This document shows positions 1 through 7,889 of a stretch of 64,000 nt of DNA, one piece after another. This DNA is from Variovorax paradoxus EPS (GTDB lineage: Bacteria > Pseudomonadota > Gammaproteobacteria > Burkholderiales > Burkholderiaceae_C): contig NC_014931.1 of NCBI RefSeq assembly GCF_000184745.1, forward strand, positions 1,054,001 through 1,118,000, given 5' to 3'. The notes below the pieces were generated by a model, which worked only from the letters and a program-made list of their open reading frames with translations, had not been told where the DNA came from and did no database searches. Position 1 is the stretch's first letter. Each line of letters starts with the position of its first letter. The position numbers and the translations under genes are program-made.

Positions 1-399
1 GCGCTTCGTGAGCCCCGCGGCCTTCGCCTCGGCCAGCGCGCCCATGAACTCGGCGACGGACACCGCGTTGCCGGGCGAGGGCCAGTGGATCAGCGTCAGG
101 TCGACGTGATCGGTGCGCAGCTTGGCGAGGCTGTCTTTCAGGCTGGGCACCAGCTTGGCCTTGGCGTAGTTGTCGGTCCAGATCTTGGTGGTGATGAAGA
201 GGTCGCTACGCGCCACGCCGCTTTCGGCAATCGCCTGGCCCACCTCGGCTTCGTTGCCGTAGATCTGCGCGGTGTCGATGGCGCGGTAGCCCACGTCCAG
301 GCCGTTCTTCACCGAGTCGATGACCACCTGGCCCTTCAGGCGGAAGGTGCCGAGGCCGAAGGTGGGGATGGTGTTGGCGTTGTTGTTCGTCGTTGTCAT
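1..399 (-). CDS. dkgB: 2,5-diketo-D-gluconate reductase B-like aldo/keto reductase, 3' part missing
   Basis: NADPH-dependent aldo/keto reductase of the DkgB type, reducing 2,5-diketogluconate, methylglyoxal and other aldehydes in the cytoplasm. Only the first 133 residues lie in the window; the C-terminal half of a protein of about 270 residues runs off the left edge. The N-terminus has the AKR pattern [16 protein letters not shown], then [21 protein letters not shown] holding the catalytic Asp and Tyr, and later ITTKIW and [11 protein letters not shown] with the catalytic His. These stretches match E. coli DkgB almost residue for residue, from memory. The start codon follows AGGAC on the minus strand. 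It lies 57 nt downstream of the MFS gene and is probably cotranscribed with it. Confidence 0.9.
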   Translation of the reverse strand, partial: MTTTNNNANTIPTFGLGTFRLKGQVVIDSVKNGLDVGYRAIDTAQIYGNEAEVGQAIAESGVARSDLFITTKIWTDNYAKAKLVPSLKDSLAKLRTDHVDLTLIHWPSPGNAVSVAEFMGALAEAKAAGLTKR

Positions 400-456
400 G
401 GTGTTGTCCTGTGCGTTGATAAAGAGAGGAGAAAGAAAGAAGAGAAACCAGATCGA

Positions 457-1659
457 TCAGTGCCCGACCGGCACCGGCCCCGAGGCGCGCACCGGAATCC
501 CGGCGCGGCGGTCCAGCGCGCCGCTCCACTGCGTGAGGGCCAGCGACACCAGCACCACCAGCGCGCCGATCCAGGGCGTGTGCATCAGGCCCAGGTGCGT
601 CACGATCAGGCCGCCGGCCCAGGCTGCGAGGGCAATGCCCAGGTTGAAGGCCGCGATGTTCAGGCCCGAGGCCACATCGACCGCCTGCGGCGTGAAGCGC
701 TCGGCTTGCTTCACCACATACACCTGCAGCCCCGGCACGTTGCCGAACGCGACCGCGCCCCACATCAGCACCGCCACCAGCGCCAGCCACTTGTGCGGCG
801 CCGCGAAGTTGAAGACCAGCAGCACGGCGGCCAGCAGCGCGAAGATGATCTTCAGCGCCGGAATCGGCCCCAGGCGGTCGGCCAGCTTGCCGCCCCAGAT
901 GTTGCCCACAGCCACCGAGATGCCGTAGACCAGCATCACCCAGCCGACCGCGCCGGCGCTGAAGCCCGACACGTCGGTGAGGATCGGCGCGAGAAACGTG
1001 AACGGAATGAACGAGCCGCCGTAGCCAATCGCCGTCTTGGCATACACCAGCAGCAATCGCGGCTCGGCCAGCACTTTTGCCTGCTGCGCCAGCGAGGCCG
1101 GCGCCGTGTGGCGGATGTTGTTGGGCACGAAGATCCAGCTGCCGATGAAGGCGACCACGCCCAGCGCCGACACGGCCAGGAAGGTCTCGCGCCAGCCGAA
1201 GTGCTGCCCGATGAACGTGCCCAGCGGCACGCCCGTGACCAGCGCCACCGTGAGCCCGGTGAACACGATCGCGATGGCGCTCGCCGCCTTTTCCTTGGGC
1301 ACGAGGCCCGTGGCGATGGTCGAGCCGATCGAGAAGAACACCCCGTGCGCCAGGCCCGTGAGGATGCGCGCGGCCACCAGCGATTCGTAGCTCGGTGCCT
1401 TCCACGCCAGCAGATTGCCGAGCGTGAAGAGCGCCATCAGCCCGAGCAGCAGCGCCTTGCGCGGCAGCTTGCCCGTGAGGGCGGTGAGCACCGGCGCGCC
1501 GATGGCGACGCCCAGCGCGTAGAGGCTGACCAGCAAGCCGGCCGAGGGCAGGCTGATGGCGAGGTCAGCAGCGACCGTGGGGATGAGGCCAACGATGACG
1601 AACTCGGTCGTCCCGATGGCGAAGGCGCTGAGGGTCAGCGCGAGTAGGGCGATTGGCAT
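457..1659 (-). CDS. MFS transporter, DHA1 family (AraJ/YdhP-like efflux pump)
   Basis: A 400-residue inner-membrane major facilitator with 12 predicted membrane segments. It starts MPIALLALTLSAFAIGTTEF and contains LAHGVFFSIGS and VPLGTFIG, which are hallmarks of the AraJ/YdhP/NepI branch of drug:H+ antiporters. The family exports sugars, purines or drugs; the substrate here cannot be told from sequence. The start is supported by CAGGAG about 8 nt upstream on the minus strand. The downstream gene on the same strand is the dkgB-like reductase, so the pair may serve detoxification of a carbonyl compound (inference). Confidence 0.85.
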   Translation of the reverse strand: MPIALLALTLSAFAIGTTEFVIVGLIPTVAADLAISLPSAGLLVSLYALGVAIGAPVLTALTGKLPRKALLLGLMALFTLGNLLAWKAPSYESLVAARILTGLAHGVFFSIGSTIATGLVPKEKAASAIAIVFTGLTVALVTGVPLGTFIGQHFGWRETFLAVSALGVVAFIGSWIFVPNNIRHTAPASLAQQAKVLAEPRLLLVYAKTAIGYGGSFIPFTFLAPILTDVSGFSAGAVGWVMLVYGISVAVGNIWGGKLADRLGPIPALKIIFALLAAVLLVFNFAAPHKWLALVAVLMWGAVAFGNVPGLQVYVVKQAERFTPQAVDVASGLNIAAFNLGIALAAWAGGLIVTHLGLMHTPWIGALVVLVSLALTQWSGALDRRAGIPVRASGPVPVGH

Positions 1660-1859
1660 GAGGCACTCCTGTGGGGTTAGGAGGAGTGTCTTGGGGATGC
1701 CTTTGCGGATAAATGGGGGTTTGGGCAGAAGATAGTTGCTTCTGAATCAAAAATAGACCGACAGCGAAGCAGTCTGATTACTCGGTAGAGGTCGGTCTTG
1801 GCGGGCTGGGTATGAGTTGCCGGAGCTCTACGAAGCTAGATTGCCCGAAAGGTTAAGCC

Positions 1860-3092
1860 TCATCTGTCTGATTTCTCTGCGGGCGGAGGCGGACTTAAAG
1901 GGAGGTAACCCAAATCTGTCGCAAGTTTGTAGTTGTCTAATCGTGTAGGGTCAAAATAACTTGCCAAAGGCCGAGCCCAAGATGAGGAAAGTAAACGTTT
2001 TTCATATAAGTTAAATGCAATGGCAGCTCCCCTGGATTTGCTACCAATGGCAGTTAAAGCTGTTAGTGCGAATGTGGCAAATTCGGCTTCGCTCATTTGG
2101 GCGCGCAAATAATTGATCAGGTCTTTTTTCTTCTCCTTGGAAAAATCAGAGCGGTGCACAAATTTCAGAACTTGGTAGGTTGAGCGGAATATATGCCCCA
2201 AGAGCTCTTCAATACTATTCAGCTCGTGGATTTTTTTAAACTCAAGAAGTTCATTTGCTATCTGATTGGAAATGCCTTTTGAATTCCAAATGATTGACTC
2301 TGAATTTCCCGAATACAAGATTGCAAAAATTCCTACTCGAATGCCGATCTCGCCATTCAAAGTGTTGGGAATTTCAAAATGCTTGTTTACAATTTTAAAT
2401 TGCTCGATATTTAGACTGCTTTCCCGTGCCCCTCGAAAAACCAATTTGAGCCAATTGAGATGTCTTTTCTCTGGTTCAATCTTGTCGGCGCGGTCGTCGA
2501 TGTATTGCAAAATTTCTCTCAAGGCTGTCCTGCCTCGGAATACGTGTTCTATTTCATCTTTCTCGTTCGATTTGCGTTTAAGTTCCAAGCTTTCTATTGC
2601 GGCCTCTCGATTTGAAAGCAATATGAAAAAATTATCCTGATCCAGCTGTTCTCGTAATCCATCTCGAGTGGCTTTAAGGGTTTCTCTTTGTACTCTTATG
2701 GAAAAAATAAGTCCAACTAGAGCGCTTAAGGCGACTAAAGGATTTAATAGGCCACCAATGTAGTCTCCTATCGGTCCTAATTTAGATAGAAATTTTGCGA
2801 AGGCGTAAATTTCTGGGGCCACCCCCACATGGTAAAATTCAAGCCCTCGGTTCATTCTGAATCCGGCTGCGAGTAGGCTTACAGTGACCAAAGTTCCAAT
2901 TAACGCTGTCATTGCCGGGATGGCGACTGCCGCGACTTTGAAAGAATCTCGCGCGATGGAATCTCCTTTTTGATCTTGCAAATTTCGGGGCTCGGTGGCT
3001 TTCAAAGCGCCACTCCATCCTGTTTTTTGCTTACGCGAAAAACATCTGGATTTCATATATTCTTTTATTTTTTCGCTAATAGGTTTTTTCAT
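1860..3092 (-). CDS. putative phage abortive infection protein, putAbiC-like membrane protein
   Basis: A 410-residue protein with two likely membrane segments, about residues 53-77 and 113-133. The second carries the hallmark GPIGDYIGGLLNPLVALSA followed by a long charged cytoplasmic region. That motif at the second helix is typical of the PF16872 family, called putative phage abortive infection protein; the biochemical activity of the family is not known to me. The C-terminal half has further family-like blocks (FSKEKKKDLINYLRAQMSEAE). Base composition is far more AT-rich than the flanks, with many TTT, AAA and ATT codons, which indicates horizontal acquisition. It lies 37 nt behind the nucleotidase gene on the same strand, so they probably form one operon. 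A defence role is inference. Confidence 0.6.
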   Translation of the reverse strand: MKKPISEKIKEYMKSRCFSRKQKTGWSGALKATEPRNLQDQKGDSIARDSFKVAAVAIPAMTALIGTLVTVSLLAAGFRMNRGLEFYHVGVAPEIYAFAKFLSKLGPIGDYIGGLLNPLVALSALVGLIFSIRVQRETLKATRDGLREQLDQDNFFILLSNREAAIESLELKRKSNEKDEIEHVFRGRTALREILQYIDDRADKIEPEKRHLNWLKLVFRGARESSLNIEQFKIVNKHFEIPNTLNGEIGIRVGIFAILYSGNSESIIWNSKGISNQIANELLEFKKIHELNSIEELLGHIFRSTYQVLKFVHRSDFSKEKKKDLINYLRAQMSEAEFATFALTALTAIGSKSRGAAIAFNLYEKRLLSSSWARPLASYFDPTRLDNYKLATDLGYLPLSPPPPAEKSDR

Positions 3093-3129
3093 TTTTTGAT
3101 CCCATCTGAATTTCTCAAGCTCAGACGAC

Positions 3130-4107
3130 TCATGCGGAAAGATCTAGAGCTTTCGCGTCAGGAATAACCGCTTTTCTTAGTTCGTCGTTGCGCACGCCGA
3201 ATGGCACAAGCACGGAAGGAGTGGTTGCTGCCGCACCTTCCAGGTGCACGACCTGATCATCAAAAAAGATATGGGGCTTCAAGACGTCGAGAACTCGCTT
3301 TTTCTCAATGCCGCCCATGAGAAAAAGTTCTGCTGCGTCGAAACCCCATTCACGCAGTGTCGTGACCATGCGTTCATTTGCTGGAGCATTTCTGGCAGTG
3401 ACGATCGCCACTCGCAATGCTGGGATATATGACGGCTCTTGCAGAGTGCGTTTTGCTTCAAGCTTCTGAAAAAATCCGATTTTTATGAAAAGGTCTTTAA
3501 GAGGTCCAGGATCGTGAGGCTTTTGCGCGTTCGCAACTTCGTGGGCATGAAAATGCTCAAGCCTATTTTCTTTCGCATATACGCGCTCCGCCTCGTCATT
3601 GGCAAGAACGCCATCAAAGTCGAATGCGATTCGGAGCTCATGATCAGTTTCGTCATCTTCAAGCTTATTTGGAAGAACCAAGCCGGCCGGAAATCCCCGG
3701 ATAGTTGCGTCTACGACATCGCCGCGATTTGCACTAAGAAACAAAGACGCGTTGTACGCACCAATGTATAGGTGAGGCGATTGCCCTGAAAGGAATGCCC
3801 CCCGAGAAATTGCTAGTCCATAGTGTCTGCAGGATCGAAAAAATCTTTGACCTGTGTCGGAACTGTTGCGAGACAGAACAACAACTTCTACTGGCTGCTG
3901 CTCGGGGTAGAGCTTATTAAGTCGTAAGAGACGTCGAATAAATGGAAATGCGACTCCTCTGTCGAATGGAATCTCAAGTCTGTCAAGTTGATATTTGCGA
4001 TATGTTTCAATCCCTTGGTCATCAAACACGGAATTGGCTTCTTGCATGTCAAAGACCGCCCTGCTTGATACGGCTATTACCAATTTCTTTTCAATTGGGT
4101 ATGGCAT
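3130..4107 (-). CDS. 5'-nucleotidase, PF06189 family (HAD-like)
   Basis: A 325-residue cytosolic 5'-nucleotidase, expected to dephosphorylate nucleoside monophosphates. The N-terminus MPYPIEKKLVIAVSSRAVFD and the block GVAFPFIRRLLRLN are diagnostic for PF06189. HAD motif I is AFDFDGVL with D163 and D165, motif II lies in AIVTARN, and the acidic motif IV is FFDDQ. Length is normal for the family. It is the first gene of an AT-rich two-gene unit whose second member looks like a phage abortive infection protein; a nucleotide-depleting enzyme beside a membrane protein suggests a defence module (inference). Only a weak A-rich ribosome site (AAAGAAA) precedes the start. Confidence 0.8.
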   Translation of the reverse strand: MPYPIEKKLVIAVSSRAVFDMQEANSVFDDQGIETYRKYQLDRLEIPFDRGVAFPFIRRLLRLNKLYPEQQPVEVVVLSRNSSDTGQRFFRSCRHYGLAISRGAFLSGQSPHLYIGAYNASLFLSANRGDVVDATIRGFPAGLVLPNKLEDDETDHELRIAFDFDGVLANDEAERVYAKENRLEHFHAHEVANAQKPHDPGPLKDLFIKIGFFQKLEAKRTLQEPSYIPALRVAIVTARNAPANERMVTTLREWGFDAAELFLMGGIEKKRVLDVLKPHIFFDDQVVHLEGAAATTPSVLVPFGVRNDELRKAVIPDAKALDLSA

Positions 4108-4410
4108 AATTTTTCTTTGTAGAAAAGTTGCGGCGAGATATTTGGCGGCAGGGTTTTGGAGATAAAAGAACGATGCATTTTGCTACGTTTGGCGCTGATC
4201 TGGTCCGGAGTTTTCACCTAGCGTCGACTTCAGCTTGTGAATAACGAAAATCTCAGCGCTTAAGATCGTCGCGCGCAAAAGGAAACGTCGCCCGTGGAAC
4301 TCCCATGCTCCTAAAAATCGTCTCCATAGATATACTGCAAGAGTTGCGTCTGATGGCGCAGCCGGGTTTGGAAGCCTGATGAAGCCCCTGCGTAACTAGG
4401 AGTCCATCTA
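4108..4410. other. intergenic region at the right edge of the AT-rich insert
   Basis: About 300 bases between divergent genes. The left part is AT-rich and belongs to the leader of the nucleotidase; composition returns to the genomic norm by about 4250-4300, so the right junction of the acquired segment is probably here. A -10-like TATACT at 4331-4336 points toward the plus-strand gene at 4411, without a clear -35. I saw no tRNA, integrase or obvious flanking direct repeat. Confidence 0.4.
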
Positions 4411-4752
4411 ATGGCTGAATCCGCTCGCGCCTGCACGCAATCTCGCAATCCCCCGGTTTCGTTCGATCCCGCATTTCCGGATATCGACACCCTCGCAATC
4501 CAAACCTGCGACGACGCCGAAAACCTCAACGAGATCCTTCGCGCCTACACCGCGTTCGAAAAGCTCATCGAAACCGGCGCCCCGAACGACAGCGAAGTGC
4601 TCGCCCCCACCCGCAGCGAACTGAGCGCCTTGCTCGGCCTGCTCAACGAAGCGCTCGTGGCGCGCATCGACGCCGTCAACGCAGTCGCTGGCGACATGCG
4701 CCGGGCGCTGCAAAGCGGCAGCATCGGCGGTCTCCTGCCCTCGGCGACGTAA
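4411..4752 (+). CDS. conserved-looking small protein of unknown function
   Basis: A 113-residue soluble, acidic protein with no signal peptide or membrane segment. The middle (ILRAYTAFEKLIETGAPND, then ELSALLGLLNEALVARID) looks helical and amphipathic. AGGAG lies 8 nt before the ATG and third positions are GC-rich, which supports it over the overlapping minus-strand frame. I do not recognise the family. It lies between the AT-rich insert and the PAAR effector pair and converges on the latter. Confidence 0.6.
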   Translation: MAESARACTQSRNPPVSFDPAFPDIDTLAIQTCDDAENLNEILRAYTAFEKLIETGAPNDSEVLAPTRSELSALLGLLNEALVARIDAVNAVAGDMRRALQSGSIGGLLPSAT

Positions 4753-4899
4753 GAACTGCGCCGCCGGTGAGCCTGGTGGCTTTCTCTCCCTTTCTCGCCA
4801 GCGCTTTCTCTCTTTCCAGATCAGGGCCTTGAGGGCGAGCGGCAACGCGGCCGATATCGGGAAACTCGGGCGGCCAACCGTGCGCCGGTGGCGGCCTGT

Positions 4900-5367
4900 T
4901 TACTTGTATTGAGGTGATGGCCCCTGGCTCCCTTTGCAGCACGAGCCCGTTTTCGCGCACGCGGGTTGGACCGTCGCATTCAGAACATCCAGGCGCTCGG
5001 GATGCCTGATCGACTTGCGTTCGAACTCCTCGACGTGGGTCTGCACTTCGAAAGAGGCGGTGGTGCTCAGCGTTCTCAGGAGATTGGCGATCTGGTCAAG
5101 GCGGCGCTGTGCCTTCTGCGACGAAGCGGCATCGCCTTTGATGGCGCCAGCAAAGATATCGGCTTGGTAGACCCCGCCGGTCGCCCTGTTCGGGTCTCGC
5201 TGAACAACGAACCAGTTCGTCAGGGAGATGAGCTCCTGCGATTCGAGATGGGTGATCGCGGGGGCGAACTGCACCTCGTGTTCGAGGCCGGCGAATGAGC
5301 ATGCGGAGGCCCATGCGGGAGCGAGGGCGCAGGCGAGGGCAATGCTGAGGTGGAGGTGCTTCTTCAT
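4900..5367 (-). CDS. exported protein, candidate immunity protein of the PAAR-M35 effector
   Basis: A 155-residue protein beginning MKKHLHLSIALACALAPAWA, a clear Sec signal peptide with likely cleavage after ASA just before a Cys. The mature part has no family I recognise and ends in a Cys-rich patch (CAKTGSCC). The ATG overlaps the stop of the upstream metallopeptidase gene by ATGA, so translation is coupled. A small periplasmic protein directly behind a PAAR-toxin fusion is the normal position and location for a type VI immunity protein protecting against a periplasm-acting protease (inference from context). A longer frame extends upstream to 5487, but the signal peptide and the overlap fix this start. 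Confidence 0.7.
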   Translation of the reverse strand: MKKHLHLSIALACALAPAWASACSFAGLEHEVQFAPAITHLESQELISLTNWFVVQRDPNRATGGVYQADIFAGAIKGDAASSQKAQRRLDQIANLLRTLSTTASFEVQTHVEEFERKSIRHPERLDVLNATVQPACAKTGSCCKGSQGPSPQYK

Positions 5368-6398
5368 GCGACTGCCTCGTGGGTTACGCCCAGGATATAC
5401 GCGGCGATGCTGTCCGCATTCATTCTTGCCTTGGCTCTGTTCTTTGCATCTGCTGCATTGATTCTCGAGATACTCGTTCCGTACCACTCGTCATTGGAGC
5501 TGAAGGTGTCGTCGAAGTGAGTGATTTCGTGAAGCAATGTCAGTAGCCGGGAGTCACCATCCAGAACCTCATGCGTCTCGAACTGGGTTTTGTTGTCCCA
5601 CCGGAAGGTGCAGAAGTTGAGCGCGATGGCGATGGTATGAGTGGCGGTGTCTGGCTTGCACACCGCCGCAACAGTACCCGAAGCACTGCCCATGACGCAC
5701 ATTGCGAGCTTGCCGCCTTCGGTGAAGCGGACAAAGTTCTTGGCTTCCAACCCATCCAGCACGCGGACGCATGCCGCCAGGCCTTTTTGCAGGTACTCGC
5801 GCGTGCCTTGGTCGGCGATGCCAAACCATGTCTTCACACGGGCCTGGGCCTCTTTGTCCCAGCGGCTCAGTTCCGGGAGTCGTTGCTTTGTGATGTAGTC
5901 GACTGCCGTATCGCGCAGCCTCAGCGCCATTGTTGCGAACTCCTTGTTGGTCATGTTCGGGCACATGTTTTCGGTCTGTTCGGCTTCCGGCGGATGCGTG
6001 ACCGTGTCGTCCACCGTCTTCTTGAAGGCCGCCATCTCCGATTCGGCGGTGGCTGCCGCGTTCGTGGCCAGCACCGCTGCGCTCGTTATGGCTCCAACCG
6101 CCCGCGTGTCTGCATCGTCATACGTCGCCGACTGCTGCAGCACGGAAACCAGCACCTGCGGCACCGGGCAGTGGCAAACCACCACATCGCCCTCCAGCGC
6201 CGCCTCCGATATGAACTGGGGCCTGCGTGGCCCGCCGGCCTTCGCGATGATGCCGACGCTGTTGCACCCCTCGCAGTAAGCCCTGCCGCCGATCAGCGCG
6301 ACCCGGTGGCCGTACAGGTCGAGCATCGGTCCGTCGTAGGGCAGCACGCGGCCGCCAGGAGCCGGCGGATCGCCGACCACGAGAATTTTTCGCATCAT
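5364..6398 (-). CDS. PAAR domain-M35 metallopeptidase fusion, putative type VI secretion effector
   Basis: 344 residues. Residues 1-93 form a PAAR-type spike tip (MRKILVVGDPPAPGG, then GHRVALIGGRAYCEGC and GDVVVCHCPVP). After a linker, residues about 160-344 resemble the M35 aspzincin (deuterolysin, peptidyl-Lys endopeptidase) fold: HEITH at 290-294 gives two zinc ligands and the catalytic Glu, D303 in DEWYG is the expected third ligand, and MNADS near 327-330 is the conserved tail motif. There is no signal peptide, as expected for delivery by the type VI apparatus. AGGGAGG precedes the double ATG at 6398/6395. No hcp, vgrG or tss genes are in the window, so this is an orphan effector locus. 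Protease toxicity is inference. Confidence 0.8.
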   Translation of the reverse strand: MMRKILVVGDPPAPGGRVLPYDGPMLDLYGHRVALIGGRAYCEGCNSVGIIAKAGGPRRPQFISEAALEGDVVVCHCPVPQVLVSVLQQSATYDDADTRAVGAITSAAVLATNAAATAESEMAAFKKTVDDTVTHPPEAEQTENMCPNMTNKEFATMALRLRDTAVDYITKQRLPELSRWDKEAQARVKTWFGIADQGTREYLQKGLAACVRVLDGLEAKNFVRFTEGGKLAMCVMGSASGTVAAVCKPDTATHTIAIALNFCTFRWDNKTQFETHEVLDGDSRLLTLLHEITHFDDTFSSNDEWYGTSISRINAADAKNRAKARMNADSIAAYILGVTHEAVA

Positions 6399-6505
6399 CT
6401 CGGAACCTCCCTGTTTGTGGTCCGGGAGTTCTAGAGGGATGCGGCTGATGACACTGTGGCCCAGTGTGAATCGGCTGGAAATTCGTCGCGCCGGGCGCCG
6501 GTTTC

Positions 6506-6536
6506 GGCTTTCTGCGGCAGCCTGTCGCAGAAAGCC
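6506..6536. repeat. 11-bp perfect inverted repeat between divergent genes
   Basis: GGCTTTCTGCG at 6506-6516 and its exact complement CGCAGAAAGCC at 6526-6536 enclose a 9-nt loop. It lies between the PAAR gene (minus) and the DUF3455 gene (plus). No T-run follows on either strand, so it is more likely an operator or RNA structure than a terminator. Confidence 0.7.
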
Positions 6537-6564
6537 CTCGGGGTCCGCGGCCGAAAAATATTTC

Positions 6565-6628
6565 GCATCCCCTGCATCCAAACGTGCATCCGGCGGGTAG
6601 TACCTGTCAGCAGCGAGGAGCTGCTGAC
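6565..6628 (+). promoter_or_regulatory. GCATCC repeats and stem-loop upstream of the DUF3455 gene
   Basis: Three GCATCC hexamers at 6565, 6574 and 6586 are followed by a perfect 9-bp inverted repeat GTCAGCAGC/GCTGCTGAC (6606-6614 and 6620-6628) with loop GAGGA. The array ends 24 nt before the start codon. The hexamers could be activator or ECF-sigma recognition elements; that is a guess suggested by the ECF gene next door. Confidence 0.45.
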
Positions 6629-6652
6629 CCTCTACAACCCAGGAGCAATTCC

Positions 6653-7222
6653 ATGTCCATGCACACCACCTCCCGCTCGATCGCCGTTCTTGGCGCCATC
6701 TCCGCTGCCGCCGCCGTGCTCACCGCCTGCGGCTCGATGTCGATGGCCCCCACGTTCAACCAGTCCAGCCTGCCGCCCACCATCCAGGTGCCCGCCGGCA
6801 ACAAGGTCGCCATGGAAACCGTCGGCGTGGGCGACATCACCTACGAATGCCGCGACAAGGCCAACACCCCCGGCGCGACCGAGTGGGTGTTCGTCGGCCC
6901 CGATGCCAAGCTGAATGACCGCAGCGGCAAGCAGGTCGGCAAGTACTACGGCCCGCCGGCCACCTGGGAGTCGATGGACGGCTCCAAGCTCACGGCCACG
7001 CAACTGGCCGTCGCGCCCTCGGGCCCCACCAGCCTGCCGTTCCAGCTCGTGAAGGCCAACCCGGCCGTGGGCTCGGGCGCGATGACGGGCGTGACCTACA
7101 TCCAGCGCGTGGCCCTGCAAGGCGGCGTGGCACCGGCGGCCGTGCCCTGCACGCCCGCCACCAAGGGGCAGAAGCAGGTCGTGAAGTACCAGGCCGACTA
7201 CATCTTCTACAAGGCGTCCTGA
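6653..7222 (+). CDS. DUF3455 lipoprotein
   Basis: 189 residues. An N-terminal signal with lipobox LTAC (after AAAAV) makes it a probable lipoprotein with Cys near residue 24. The body matches the DUF3455 family as I remember it: PPTIQVPAGNKVAMETVGVG, ITYECR, TEWVFVGPDAKL, then the glycine/aromatic GKYYGPPATWESMDGSK. The function of the family is unknown; members are often near ECF sigma operons, as here. AGGAG sits 7 nt before the ATG; the frame is open further upstream to 6584, but the signal peptide and ribosome site fix this start. The upstream region holds two inverted repeats. Confidence 0.85.
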   Translation: MSMHTTSRSIAVLGAISAAAAVLTACGSMSMAPTFNQSSLPPTIQVPAGNKVAMETVGVGDITYECRDKANTPGATEWVFVGPDAKLNDRSGKQVGKYYGPPATWESMDGSKLTATQLAVAPSGPTSLPFQLVKANPAVGSGAMTGVTYIQRVALQGGVAPAAVPCTPATKGQKQVVKYQADYIFYKAS

Positions 7223-7256
7223 GAGGCGTCCTGACAGGCGTCCTGATGATTCGGGG

Positions 7257-7889
7257 GTGAATTGCAGCGGTGCGCGGTTGCTCCACTACGATGGGGCCGC
7301 CCACCACCCGCCGCAGACCTTGCCTCCCACATCCACCGCCCCCTTCGACTACGACGCCGCGCTCATGGCCTGCGCCCGCGGCGACCGTACTGCGTTGCAG
7401 CAGCTCTACCAGCGAGAGAGCCGCTACCTGATGGGCGTGGCGTTGCGCATCGTGCGACAGCGCCAGCAGGCCGAAGACGTGCTGCACGATGCCTTCATCA
7501 GCATCTGGCAGCGCGCCGAGAGCTTCAACCCCGCGCTCGGCGAAGGCCGGGGCTGGGTCTACAGCGTGGTGCGCCACGCGGCGCTGAACATGGTGCGCAG
7601 CAGCGCGCGGCAGGTGAGCCTGGATGAAGACGCGGCCGAAGCGGTCGACGACAGCGCTTCGCTCGCGGCGTATGCGGCGGCGGGCGACCCGTTCGAGCTG
7701 CGCGCCGACCTCGGCCGGTTGCACGGCTGCCTCTCGGGGCTGGAGCCGGCGCGGCGCGATTGCATCCTCTACGCGTACGTCGAAGGCTGCTCGCATGGCG
7801 AAATCGCCGAGCGGCTGCAGACGCCGCTGGGCACGGTGAAGGCCTGGATCCAGCGCGGCATGCGCGCGCTGCGGGAGTGCATGGGATGA
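7257..7889 (+). CDS. ECF RNA polymerase sigma factor
   Basis: About 210 residues if the GTG at 7257 is used; a TTG at 7320 is an equally plausible start, since the conserved part begins near FDYDAALMACARGDRTAL. Sigma region 2 spans LYQRESRYLMGVALRIV to EDVLHDAFISIWQRA and WVYSVVRHAALNMVR; region 4 is CLSGLEPARRDCILYAYVEG, then EIAERLQTPLGTVKAWIQRG. Such factors direct RNA polymerase to a small stress regulon. The stop overlaps the start of the anti-sigma gene by ATGA. The target may include the DUF3455 gene just upstream (inference). Confidence 0.85.
   Translation: MNCSGARLLHYDGAAHHPPQTLPPTSTAPFDYDAALMACARGDRTALQQLYQRESRYLMGVALRIVRQRQQAEDVLHDAFISIWQRAESFNPALGEGRGWVYSVVRHAALNMVRSSARQVSLDEDAAEAVDDSASLAAYAAAGDPFELRADLGRLHGCLSGLEPARRDCILYAYVEGCSHGEIAERLQTPLGTVKAWIQRGMRALRECMG

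Noticed and set aside
85..1647. 520-codon plus-strand frame opposite the MFS and dkgB genes
   Set aside because: Arg/His/Gln-rich translation typical of the antisense of a GC-rich gene; the minus-strand products are clear known families.
4408..4845. 145-codon minus-strand frame over the small gene at 4411
   Set aside because: The plus frame has AGGAG at the right distance and more protein-like composition.
6565..6600. Assignment of the GCATCC repeats as a defined SigK-type promoter
   Set aside because: The -35 resembles CCATCC, but no matching -10 at the right spacing was found; kept only as a possible regulatory repeat.
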